Assembly (NCBI GenBank): GCA_964245885.1
Contig: CAXTOX010000009.1
Span: 1 to 58,889, forward strand
From: CAHJWO01 sp964245885
GTDB taxonomy: Bacteria; Verrucomicrobiota; Verrucomicrobiia; Chthoniobacterales; SZAS-18
Direction of reading: 5' to 3'
DNA: 58,889 nucleotides
The number at the start of each line of letters is the position of its first letter. Position 1 is the stretch's first letter. The translations under genes and the position numbers were made by a program. Under the pieces are notes generated by a model. It was not told the origin of the DNA. It made no database searches and saw only the letters and a list, made by a program, of their open reading frames with translations. Shown here piece by piece: positions 19,553-28,502 of the stretch.

Positions 19553-19901
19553 GGGCCGGGGTGGTGGTACAGTTTGATGTTTTGGCAGCCCCGGCAGGGG
19601 CGCGAGAAATTAGCCCACGGCGTGAGCCGTGGGAAAACGATGCTTCGTGAGCCTAGCCCTGGCAGGGGCGTCAGAAAGGACGCCCTCGTTCCAGGACCAC
19701 CCGGCCGGTTTTCTGCCGCCCCTGCCGGGGCTGACGCTTTTTTGTTCTTTTCCCACGGCTCACGCCGTGGGCTAATTTCTTGCGCCCCTGCCGGGGCTAG
19801 GCTCACGAAGCATCGTTTTCCCACGGCTCACGCCGTGGGCTGCACTCTTCCGCCCCTGCCGGGGCTGAGAACTTGCCAAACTGTACCACCACCAGGGCCG
19901 G
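19553..19901. repeat. 349-bp inverted-repeat element made of two palindromic modules (MITE/REP-like)
   Basis: This fills most of the 441-bp gene-free stretch between gspF and the secreted-protein gene (19474-19914). The ends are inverted: ggtggtggtacagttt near 19559-19575 mirrors aaactgtaccaccacc at 19878-19893. Inside are five copies of a 16-bp palindrome-like module, agccccggcaggggcg (19587-19602, 19655-19670 with one change, and its complement at 19717-19732, 19783-19798, 19851-19866), alternating with three copies of a 22-bp palindrome with core cccacggc..gccgtggg (19612-19633, 19752-19773, 19820-19841). Longer identical spacers (e.g. aaaacgatgcttcgtgagcc) are repeated inverted in both arms. 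There is no transposase, so it would have moved in trans or arisen locally. It could fold into one large cruciform. Confidence 0.85.
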
Positions 19902-19914
19902 TCCGCGCGGCGTG

Positions 19915-21261
19915 TCATAGGTCGGTGTGGACTTGCAGGCTGTTCGTCACGCTGAAGACCGCGCTGATGATGCTGAAGACCACCGCGCCGACCACCGTGG
20001 CGATCAGCACCACGATGATCGGCGGGATGATGGCGGTGGCGATCTTGATGCGGCTGTCCAGTTCGCGCTCGTACACGTCGGCGACCATTTGCATGGTTTC
20101 GGCGAAGCGCCCGGATTGTTCGCCCACGGCCATCATGTCCAGGTACAACTCCGGGAACACCTGCTCGCGGCCCAGCGCGCCCGACAGGCTGGCCCCGTCA
20201 ACGAGCGCCGCCCGCGAACGGTTCATGCACCCGCGCAGGTAAGCGTTGCCGGACATGTCTTCGAGCAGTTCCATGGCCCGCAGCAGCGTGACGCCGTTTT
20301 GCAGGAGCGTGCCCATCGTGCGGGCGAACTGCGCGTAGAAGCTGTAGCGCATGACCGAGCCGAGCGCCGGGAAGCCCAGCCGCATCCGGTCCCACGCGAG
20401 CCGGCCGGACTCCGAGCGGGTGAGCGCCTTGAAAATGGCGAAGCCGGCCAGACCCACCCCGACGGCGAGCCACCAGTAACCGACCACGGCCTCGTTCGCG
20501 GCGATCAGGATGCGGGTCGGCAGCGGGAGCGTGCCGCCGTTGGTGTTCTGGAAGAACATGTTGAGCTGCGGCACCATCACGGTGATGAAGATGATGACCA
20601 GCCCCGTGCCCACGAGCGCGAGGAAAGCCGGGTAGATCAGCGCCTGCTGCACGCGGTCGCGCAGTTGCTTCATCGTCCCGAGATGCTTGACGAGGCGGCT
20701 CAGGATGTCCGAGAGCGCGCCGCTGGCCTCGCCGGCCATGACGAGGTTGACGTACAGCGAGGAGAAAATCCGGGGGTACTCGCGCAACGCCTGCGAAAAG
20801 CTGCGCCCGTCCACCAGCGACCGGTGCAAACCGGCGGTCAACTGTCGGAGCGCGGGTTGTTTCAGGCGTTTGACGAGGATGCCGAGCGCCTCGTCGAGGG
20901 TCATGCCGGCGGTGAGCAGATAGGCAAGCTGTTCCGTGAAGAACAACCGCTGCCCGTGCGACAATTTCGCGCTGCCGGCGGGTGTCGGCACGACGGCCGG
21001 CGCGATGCTCGGGCGCGGGGCCGGGGGCTTCGTCGGTGCCGGCGCGGCCGCCAAAGTGGCGGCGGCCGACCCTGCCGACGGTTTCGTGGCGCCGTTCGCG
21101 CGGGCCGCGTCAGGCTTGGCGTCCCCGTCAGCCGCGATCTTGATCGGGATGCACCGTTTCTGCTCGATGAGCTGGATGGCCGCGGCGCGGTCACCCGCCT
21201 CAACCTGGCCCTCGACGAGTTTTCCTTCGGCGTTGCGGGCGCGGTACGAGTAGCGAGGCAT
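19915..21261 (-). CDS. gspF: Type II secretion/type IV pilus inner-membrane platform protein GspF
   Basis: 448 residues starting MPRYSYRARNAEGKLVEGQV, the usual GspF/PilC beginning. An Ala/Pro-rich insertion (about residues 50-95) separates this from two T2SSF domains. The first has FFTEQLAYLLTAGMTLDEAL and VMAGEASGALSDILSRL, the second FYAQFARTMGTLLQNGVTLL and MMAVGEQSGRFAETMQMVAD. Three membrane helices are visible (about LALVGTGLVIIFITVMV, WWLAVGVGLAGFAIF, and IIPPIIVVLIATVVGAVVFS). It organises assembly of the pseudopilus in the inner membrane. The gspE-type ATPase and the gspD secretin are not in this window. It is first in the gspF-secreted protein-gspG series, although the repeat element separates it from the next gene. 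Confidence 0.93.
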   Translation of the reverse strand: MPRYSYRARNAEGKLVEGQVEAGDRAAAIQLIEQKRCIPIKIAADGDAKPDAARANGATKPSAGSAAATLAAAPAPTKPPAPRPSIAPAVVPTPAGSAKLSHGQRLFFTEQLAYLLTAGMTLDEALGILVKRLKQPALRQLTAGLHRSLVDGRSFSQALREYPRIFSSLYVNLVMAGEASGALSDILSRLVKHLGTMKQLRDRVQQALIYPAFLALVGTGLVIIFITVMVPQLNMFFQNTNGGTLPLPTRILIAANEAVVGYWWLAVGVGLAGFAIFKALTRSESGRLAWDRMRLGFPALGSVMRYSFYAQFARTMGTLLQNGVTLLRAMELLEDMSGNAYLRGCMNRSRAALVDGASLSGALGREQVFPELYLDMMAVGEQSGRFAETMQMVADVYERELDSRIKIATAIIPPIIVVLIATVVGAVVFSIISAVFSVTNSLQVHTDL

Positions 21262-21446
21262 GCGGGAGCGGGGAAGGAGAGCGGTTCAACTAAGCACGGA
21301 TTCTCTCCGGGAGACAGCGCGGAGCGTCGGTCCGTTCAGACGGCACCGACCGACCGACCGATAGTTTCGACTTGCGTTTCGCGCGTTCAAATTGATCTTG
21401 GCAGCCGCTTTCAGGTGCCGAGACTATCCCCCGCGTTTTTTTCTGT

Positions 21447-22715
21447 ATGGCGAACATCGTTCTTGTAGGTGCGCAGTGGGGTGATGAGGGCAAGGGCAAA
21501 ATCATCGACGTGCTCACCGGCCGTTCGGACCTCGTGGTGCGCAGCCAGGGCGGCAACAACGCAGGCCACACCATCGTCCTGGGAGGACAGAAGTACGTCC
21601 TGCACCTGATCCCCTCGGGTATCCTGCGCAAGGAGAAGGTTTGCGTCATCGGCAACGGCGTCGTGATCGACCCCATCGCCCTCGTTCAGGAGATCGACGG
21701 CCTCCGCGCGCTCGACATCCCGGTCGACAAAAACCTGCTCATCAGCGATTGCGCGCACCTGGTCCTGCCCTACCACCCGCGCATCGACGAACGGCGCGAG
21801 CAGCTCAAGGGCAACCAGAAGCTCGGCACGACCAAGCGCGGCATCGGCCCCGCGTACGGCGACAAGGCGGCGCGCACCGGCCTGCGGGTGTCCGACCTCA
21901 TGCAGCCCGCCGTGTTTTCGGCGAAGTTGCAGGCGCGCGTCCACGAGGCCAACCAGATCCTGGAAACGTTCGGAGCCGAGCCGCTGGTTTTCGAGCGGGT
22001 GGAAGCCGACTACCTCGAGGCTGGCGCGCGGTTGAAGCCGTTCGTCACGAACACCGTCGTCTACCTGCACAACGCCCTCGCCCGGGGCAAGAAAATCCTC
22101 TTCGAGGGCGCGCAGGGCACGTTTCTGGACCTCGACCACGGGACGTATCCTTACGTCACCTCCTCCAACACCACGGCGGGCGGAGCTTGCACCGGGTCCG
22201 GCGTGCCGCCGCACCGGATCGACCAGGTCATGGGCGTGATGAAGGCCTACACGACGCGCGTGGGCGAGGGGCCTCTTCCCAGCGAGTCTGCGGAGGTCAC
22301 CGACCTGCTCCACGGCATGGGCCGGGAGTTCGGCGCGACGACCGGCCGGCCGCGGCGTTGCGGCTGGTTCGACGCCGTGGCCACGCGGTTCGCCACGATG
22401 GTCAACGGCATCGACCTGCTCGCCGTGACCAACCTCGACGGCCTCGACACCGTCGAGCGCATCAAAATCTGCACGGGCTACCGCCTTGACGGCGACACGC
22501 TCGACGTGCCGCCCTCCGACCACGAGGCGTTCGCGCGTTGCGAGCCGGTCTACGAAGAGATGCCGGGCTGGGGGCAGTCCATCTCGGAGGCACAACGTTA
22601 CGACGACCTCCCGAAGGCGGCGCGGCGTTACCTCAAGCGCATCTGCAAGCTGACGGGCGCGAAGCTGTCCATCGTCAGCGTCGGCCCCAAGCGCAGCCAG
22701 ACCATCCAGGTCTGA
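21447..22715 (+). CDS. purA: Adenylosuccinate synthetase
   Basis: 422 residues starting MANIVLVGAQWGDEGKGKII. It joins IMP and aspartate with GTP hydrolysis in AMP synthesis. The glycine-rich GTP loop is GAQWGDEGKGK, and other family segments are SQGGNNAGHTIVLGG, GTTKRGIGPAYGDKAARTGL, FEGAQGTFLDLDHGTYPYVT, TRVGEGPLPSE, and RPRRCGWFDAVATRFATMVN. The length is standard. The gene starts 185 bp from the divergent gspF and is followed after 35 bp by uppS, so a purA-uppS transcript is likely. Confidence 0.97.
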   Translation: MANIVLVGAQWGDEGKGKIIDVLTGRSDLVVRSQGGNNAGHTIVLGGQKYVLHLIPSGILRKEKVCVIGNGVVIDPIALVQEIDGLRALDIPVDKNLLISDCAHLVLPYHPRIDERREQLKGNQKLGTTKRGIGPAYGDKAARTGLRVSDLMQPAVFSAKLQARVHEANQILETFGAEPLVFERVEADYLEAGARLKPFVTNTVVYLHNALARGKKILFEGAQGTFLDLDHGTYPYVTSSNTTAGGACTGSGVPPHRIDQVMGVMKAYTTRVGEGPLPSESAEVTDLLHGMGREFGATTGRPRRCGWFDAVATRFATMVNGIDLLAVTNLDGLDTVERIKICTGYRLDGDTLDVPPSDHEAFARCEPVYEEMPGWGQSISEAQRYDDLPKAARRYLKRICKLTGAKLSIVSVGPKRSQTIQV

Positions 22716-22750
22716 CTCCCGGCTGCGCCCGCCGCGCCGGTTGACCTCCC

Positions 22751-23464
22751 ATGAAGCCGCGCCCCGCGTCCATTCCCCGGCACGTCGCCATCATCCTGGA
22801 CGGCAACGGCCGCTGGGCGAAGCAGCGCGGCCTCGCGCGCATCTTCGGCCACGAGGAGGGGGCCAAGGCGGTCCGCCAGAGCGTCGAGGGTTGCGGCGAA
22901 CTCGGCGTGGAATACCTCACCCTCTACGCCTTCTCGCAGGAGAACTGGCAGCGGCCCAAGATGGAAGTCACCGCCCTGATGCACCTGCTCCAGAAGTTCC
23001 TGAAGGACACCACGCCGGAACTGATGGAACGCAACGTCCGCCTCCAGGCCATCGGCCGCATCAACCAACTGCCGGACGGCTGCCGCGGCCAGCTCCACGC
23101 TTCCATCGAACAAACCGCCGCCAACTCCGGTCTGACCCTCGTCCTCGCGCTCAGCTACGGCGCGCGCGCGGAGATGGCCGACGCCATCAAGAGCATCGTG
23201 CGCGAGGTCGGGGAGGGGCACATCGACGAGGCCATGATCGACCCCGAACTGGTCAGCCGCCACCTGTACACCCGCTGCTACCCCGACCCCGATCTCCTGA
23301 TCCGTACCTCCGGCGAGATGCGGCTTTCCAACTTTCTCCTGTGGCAGCTCAGCTACGCCGAAATTTATTTCACCCCAGTGCTCTGGCCCGACTTCCGCAA
23401 GCAAGATTTGCTTGAAGCGGTGCACGATTACAGTAATCGTCAGCGGAGATTCGGCTCCCTGTAG
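22751..23464 (+). CDS. uppS: Undecaprenyl diphosphate synthase (isoprenyl transferase)
   Basis: 237 residues starting MKPRPASIPRHVAIILDGNG. It condenses isopentenyl diphosphate units onto farnesyl diphosphate to form the C55 lipid carrier for cell-wall synthesis. The catalytic Asp17 lies in IILDGNGRWAKQRG. Other family segments are GHEEGAKAVRQSVEGCGELG, LTLYAFSQENWQRP, VLALSYGARAEMADAIKSI, and the C-terminal DPDLLIRTSGEMRLSNFLLW and YAEIYFTPVLWPDF. The length is standard. Confidence 0.96.
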   Translation: MKPRPASIPRHVAIILDGNGRWAKQRGLARIFGHEEGAKAVRQSVEGCGELGVEYLTLYAFSQENWQRPKMEVTALMHLLQKFLKDTTPELMERNVRLQAIGRINQLPDGCRGQLHASIEQTAANSGLTLVLALSYGARAEMADAIKSIVREVGEGHIDEAMIDPELVSRHLYTRCYPDPDLLIRTSGEMRLSNFLLWQLSYAEIYFTPVLWPDFRKQDLLEAVHDYSNRQRRFGSL

Positions 23465-23498
23465 GCTAGGCCGTCCGCCTCTCGCCCCTGCTAGCTGA

Positions 23499-24992
23499 AT
23501 GCAAACCATCGTCATCGTTGATCCGGAGATTGATTTCCTGGAGTGGGCGGTCCACCAGCTCGAAACTCCCACCACGCGCGTGCTCACGGCGACGCGGGTC
23601 GACGAGGCGTTCAAGCTCTACTTCAACGAGCACGCCGACCTCTTGATTACCGACACGCACATGCAGCCCTACAGCGGGATGGAACTCCTGGCGCGCGTCC
23701 GTCAGAAAGACCCCAACGCGATGGTGGTGCTCACCAGCGCCTACGGCACGACGCAGTCGGTCATCGAGTCGATGAAGCTGGGCGCGTACGACTTCCTCCG
23801 CAAGGAGTCGCTGCCCTTCAACCTGAAGGTCGTCGTGGACGCCGCGCTCAAGGCGCAGAGCGAGATGCGGGCGGCCACCGCCTTCAAGCCGCAACTCACC
23901 GTCGACCAGCACCAGGACAGCATCGTCGGCCAGTCCGAAGCCATGCAGGGGGTGTTCAAGATGGTCGGCCGCGTGGCGCACAGCGAGGCCCCGGTGATGA
24001 TCACGGGGGAGAGCGGTTCGGGCAAGGAACTCGTCGCCCGGGCCATTCACCATTACAGCCGCCGCAGCGACAAGTTCTTCGTCGCCATCAACTGCGCGGC
24101 CATCCCCGAGACCTTGCTGGAGAGCGAGCTTTTCGGGCACGAGAAGGGGTCGTTCACGGGAGCGGTCACCCAGCGCATCGGGCGCTTCGAGCAAAGCGAC
24201 GGCGGGACGCTCTTCCTCGACGAGATCGGCGAGATGCCCATGGCAGTGCAGAGCAAAATTTTACGCGTGTTGCAGGAGGGAGAGTTCTCCCGCCTGGGCG
24301 GTAACCAGACGCTCCACACGGATGTGCGCATCGTCGCGGCCACCAACAAAAACCTGGAACAGGAAGTCGCGCGCAAAGGGTTCCGTGAGGACCTGTTCTA
24401 CCGTCTCAACGTCGTGCGCGTCCACCTGCCGCCGCTCCGGCAGCGCGTCGAGGACATCCGGCTGCTGTGCGAATATTTCCTGGCGCGGATATCCTCGCAA
24501 AAGCACCTCCCGCGACTGCGCTTGTCCGAAGACGCGCTGCGCGTGATGGAGAGCTATCCCTGGCCGGGGAACGTGCGCGAACTGGAAAACACCCTCCAGC
24601 GCGCGTCGGTGATGGCGACCACCGACGTGCTGCTGCCCAAGGACATCCCGCTCGGCACCGTCAGCGTGACTCCGGCGAGCATGCCGACGGAGTTCGAGAC
24701 GCCAGCCGTAGGGGACGCTTCAACCAAGCCGGGCGCAAGCGCCAACCCGTCCAACGCGGACACCGCGCCGGCGGACGCGGTGCAGTCGGCCATCGAAACA
24801 CTCTTCCGGGCGGCGGCGCAGGACAAAAGCCTGCATCTGCTGCCGTGGCTGGAGCGGGAGTTTACCATTGCCGCCATGAAACTGACCCGCGGCAACCAGT
24901 TGAAGGCCGCTAAGACCCTTGGCGTCACCCGCGCCACGCTGCGCAAACGCATCGAACGCTTCGGCATCACGCGCGAGTTGAACATCCAGTGA
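23499..24992 (+). CDS. Sigma-54-dependent response regulator (NtrC family)
   Basis: 497 residues starting MQTIVIVDPEIDFLEWAVHQ. The receiver domain has Asp52 in LLITDTHMQPYSGMELLARV and a conserved LTSAYG. Its first acidic pocket is reduced (VDPEID). The AAA+ domain has Walker A GESGSGKELVARAIH, the sigma-54 contact loop as ELFGHEKGSFTGA (Ser in place of the usual Ala of GAFTGA), Walker B GGTLFLDEIGEMP, and the sensor regions VRIVAATNKNLEQEV and YPWPGNVRELENTLQRA. A Pro/Ala-rich linker leads to a Fis-type helix-turn-helix (NQLKAAKTLGVTRATLRKRI). No histidine kinase is adjacent, so the partner and target genes are unknown. Confidence 0.94.
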   Translation: MQTIVIVDPEIDFLEWAVHQLETPTTRVLTATRVDEAFKLYFNEHADLLITDTHMQPYSGMELLARVRQKDPNAMVVLTSAYGTTQSVIESMKLGAYDFLRKESLPFNLKVVVDAALKAQSEMRAATAFKPQLTVDQHQDSIVGQSEAMQGVFKMVGRVAHSEAPVMITGESGSGKELVARAIHHYSRRSDKFFVAINCAAIPETLLESELFGHEKGSFTGAVTQRIGRFEQSDGGTLFLDEIGEMPMAVQSKILRVLQEGEFSRLGGNQTLHTDVRIVAATNKNLEQEVARKGFREDLFYRLNVVRVHLPPLRQRVEDIRLLCEYFLARISSQKHLPRLRLSEDALRVMESYPWPGNVRELENTLQRASVMATTDVLLPKDIPLGTVSVTPASMPTEFETPAVGDASTKPGASANPSNADTAPADAVQSAIETLFRAAAQDKSLHLLPWLEREFTIAAMKLTRGNQLKAAKTLGVTRATLRKRIERFGITRELNIQ

Positions 24993-25113
24993 ACCGCCGC
25001 GCGGCCGCGCCGGCGACGCGGCGGGATCGCCTTTCGTCCCGGAACGCGCGTCCGCCGGTGCCCCGCCGAGCGAACCGCCCATGTGCAGCGGGTTCTTTCC
25101 CCGACGCGCGTCC

Positions 25114-28100
25114 ATGAACGACCCGGACCAACCCCTGTTTGCAGCCACCCTCGAAGCACTGTCGAAGCGCAACCAGCTCGACCGCATCCCGAGTGTCAAG
25201 CGTCCCCTGGCGTTCGCGCACGTGGCGGAATCGGCGCGTCCCTTCCTCGTCGCCGCGCTCGCCTCGCACTGGCGCGGCAAGGCCGGGAACTTCTGGGTGG
25301 TCTGCGAGACCGAACGCGCCCAGGAGCGTTTTGCCGCCGAACTCTCCACCTGGCTGCCCGACGTGCTCGTGTTCCCGCACCTGGAAATCGCGGTGGTGGA
25401 AGGCGCGGTGCCGGACCCGGAAGTTTCCGCCGAGCGGCTCGGGGTGTTGCAACGCCTCACCTCGCAGGCGTCCGGCACGGTCGTCGTCGTCACCCGCCAA
25501 GCCCTCGACGAGCAGGTCGCCGCGCCCAAGGTGCTCGGAAGCGCCACCCTGAGTCTCGAAACGGGCGCGCGCGCGGATCGGGACGGCCTCGTGCGTGCGC
25601 TGACCGAGGCCGGCTACGAGAACGTGCCGCAGGTCGCCGAGCGGGGGCAATACTCCGTGCGCGGCGGGATCATGGATGTTTACTCGTGGCAGCAGGCGCT
25701 GCCCGTGCGGCTGGAGTGGTTCGACGACGAGGTTGAATCGGTCCGCGAGTTCGACGTGGACCGGCAGACTTCCGTCCGCATGCTCGACCGGTGTTCGCTC
25801 CTGCTGCGGGTTCCGGAAGCCGAGACGTTTACCCTGCGCGGCTATCTGAAGTCCAAAGACGTGGTCGTTTCCGTGGACGCCGAGGAGATGGACTGCCACG
25901 TCCGGCTGGGTGAAGCCAGCGTGGCGACGGACGCCGGCGCGGTGGAAAATTTCGAGGATGCTTTCTTTCCTTCTCCTTTCACGGCGCGAAGTCGGAGCCT
26001 CGAAACACCGGCGTTGCGCGACGCGTTCGTGCGCCAGGTCCGTAGCCAGGTCCGAGGCTGGGATGAGGAGGGCTACCGCGTGGTGGTCAACTTCAAACGG
26101 AATTCTGAGGTCCCTCTGATCCAGAATGTTCTGACGGATTTTACGCAAGATCCGGAGACCCATATTCTGCGCTCCAGCGTCAGCGAAGTTGGGTTCGTCT
26201 ATCCCGCCGCGCGGCTGGCGGTGCTCTTCGCCGGTGAAATCCTGGGGCACGGGGCGCGCGCCGAACGGAGCGCCGGTTCGATGGCCAACCGGTCCCGGCG
26301 CGGGCAGCCGGTCAGCCGCACGCAGATCGACTTCACCGAGCTGACCGAGGGTGAACTCGTCGTGCACCTCGAACATGGGCTGGCCCGCTACCAGGGGTTG
26401 CAAACCCGGCCGGTTCCGCTGGCGAGCACGCCCGGCGGCGAGGCTTCCACCGAGGAGGTGATGGTCCTCGAATTCGCCGAGAAGGCGAAGCTCTACGTGC
26501 CGTTGGAACAGGCGTTCCTCGTCTCGCGCTACGTCGGGCTTGGCAAAAAGGGAACCGGGCTGAGCCACCTCGGCGACGGCAAGTGGAGCAACACCAAGAA
26601 GGCAGCCGAGAAGTCGATCTACGACTACGCCGCCAAGCTGCTCAAGATCCAGGCCATGCGCGAGACGCACGCCAGCCTGCCCTTCGGACCCGACGGGCCG
26701 TGGCAAAAAGAGTTCGAGGACACGTTTCCCTACAAGGAAACTGGCGACCAGGCCCGCGCGATCAACGACGCCAAGGCCGACATGGAGTCCACGCGGCCCA
26801 TGGACCGGCTGATCTGCGGCGACGTGGGTTTCGGCAAGACGGAGGTCGCCATCCGCGCGGCGTTCAAGTCGGTGGTCGATGGCCGGCAGGTCGCCATGAT
26901 GGTCCCCACGACCGTGCTGGCCCAGCAGCATTTCGAGAACTTCCGGCGGCGCATGGGCACGTTCCCGGTGAACGTCGAACTACTCAGCCGCTACCGCACG
27001 GCTTCCGAGCAGGCGGGCGTCGCGCAGGGCCTGCTCGAAGGGAGCGTGGACGTGGTCATCGGCACGCACCGGCTGATCTCCAAGGACGTGCACTTCAAAA
27101 ACCTCGGCCTGCTGGTCGTGGACGAGGAGCAACGCTTCGGCGTCCGCCACAAGGAGCGCATCAAGGAACGTTTCCCCAACGTGGACGTGCTCACCCTCTC
27201 GGCGACCCCCATCCCCCGGACGCTCTACCTGGCGCTGACCGGCGCGCGCGACCTTTCCACCCTAGAAACGCCGCCGCCCAACCGCTACCCGGTCGAAACG
27301 TTGATCTGCGCCTACGACGAACGGATCATCCGCACCGCCATCGACGCGGGCATCAACTTCCTGGACAACTGCTGGGANNNNNNNNNNCACCGCCATCGAC
27401 CGGGAACTGGCGCGCGAGGGGCAGGTGTACCTCCTGCACAACCGGGTGGAGGACATCCAGAAGGTGCGCGCCCGCATCCAGCACCTTTGCCCGGAAGCCA
27501 AGGTGGACGTGGGCCACGGCCAAATGGAGGAGGGCGCCCTCGAAGAAGTGATGCATCGGTTCGTGACCGGTCAGACCAACGTTCTCATCGCCACGACGAT
27601 CATCGAGAGCGGCCTCGACATCCCCAACGCGAACACCATCATCATCGACCGCGCCGACCGCTTCGGGCTGGCCGACCTCTACCAGCTTCGCGGCCGGGTG
27701 GGGCGGGGCGACCACAAGGCGTACGCCTACCTGATGCTCCCGCGCGACCTCCTGACCGTCGGCGAGGCGCGCAAGCGGATCAACGCCATCAAGCAGTATT
27801 CAACACTCGGCGCGGGGTTCAAGATCGCCCTGCGCGACCTCGAAATCCGCGGCGCGGGCAACATCCTGGGACTGGCGCAAAGCGGACACCTCACGGCGGT
27901 CGGCTTCGACCTCTACTGCCAGTTGCTGCGGCAGGCGGTGTCGAAGCTGCGCGGAGAGCGGGTGCGGCAGCGGGTGGAGACCGTGCTGCGGCTCGACTTC
28001 GCCGCGATGAGCGAGGCCGAATACGTCCGGGCTTCCGCTCCGGTGGACGACGAGGCCGACGACGAAGCGGCCCCCGCACCGGTGCAGAAGACGTGGTCGG

Positions 28101-28441
28101 CGTTCATCCCGGCGGATTACATCGAGGAGCCGCGGCTGCGCATCCAGGCTTACCGGCAGATCGCCGAGGTGACGAAGGCCGACGAGGTCGACGATCTCCA
28201 GGCGATCTGGCGCGACCGCTTCGGCACCTTGCCGCCGGCCGCCGAAAACCTCCTCGCGTACACCCGTTTGAAGTTGCTGGCAGCCTCCCACCGCGTGCAG
28301 CAGGTGGAGGTCCGGGGCGAGAAGGTGATGCTGACCCGCGGGGGCGACTACGTCATCGTCGGCGGCAAGTTCCCCCGCTTGACTTCCCGGGAAGGGACCT
28401 CTAAGATGCGCGAACTCACGGACCTCCTGCAACACCTGTGA
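25114..28441 (+). CDS. mfd: Transcription-repair coupling factor Mfd (broken only by an assembly gap)
   Basis: The ATG at 25114 gives MNDPDQPLFAATLEALSKRN. Mfd removes stalled RNA polymerase and recruits UvrA. Visible parts are a degenerate UvrB-like N-terminus (YSVRGGIMDVYSWQQALPVR), the RNA-polymerase interaction domain (LTEGELVVHLEHGLARYQGL), the helicase core with ICGDVGFGKTEVAIRAAFKS, VVDEEQRFGVRHKERIK, LSATPIPRTLYLALTGARD and GRVGRGDHKAYAYL, and the C-terminal TRCF domain. The frame ends at the N-run at 27378-27387 and resumes from 27401 in another frame. Removing 27346-27400 restores one reading frame of 1090 residues (744 codons before, 346 after), a normal Mfd length, so the break is an artefact. 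Confidence 0.93.
27378..27387. other. Assembly gap (10 N) within mfd, flanked by a wrong contig end
   Basis: Ten N bases. The 13 bases after the gap (caccgccatcgac, 27388-27400) repeat those at 27333-27345. The 32 bases between 27346 and the Ns translate as AGINFLDNCW, a fragment typical of aldo/keto reductases and foreign to Mfd. Confidence 0.95.
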
Positions 28442-28502
28442 ACGGTTCGATCCCCCTGATCCGCAGTCAATTATCTATCCGCAGCCTCCCCTTGTCCGCG
28501 CC

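Noticed and set aside
19587..19866. CRISPR-like array in the repeat region between gspF and its neighbour
   Set aside because: The repeats are short, palindromic, in both orientations and unevenly spaced, the intervening sequences are themselves repeated, and no cas genes are near.
23466..24194. 242-codon open frame on the minus strand opposite the sigma-54 activator
   Set aside because: It is antisense to a complete regulator with clear AAA+ motifs and has no start context or domain of its own.
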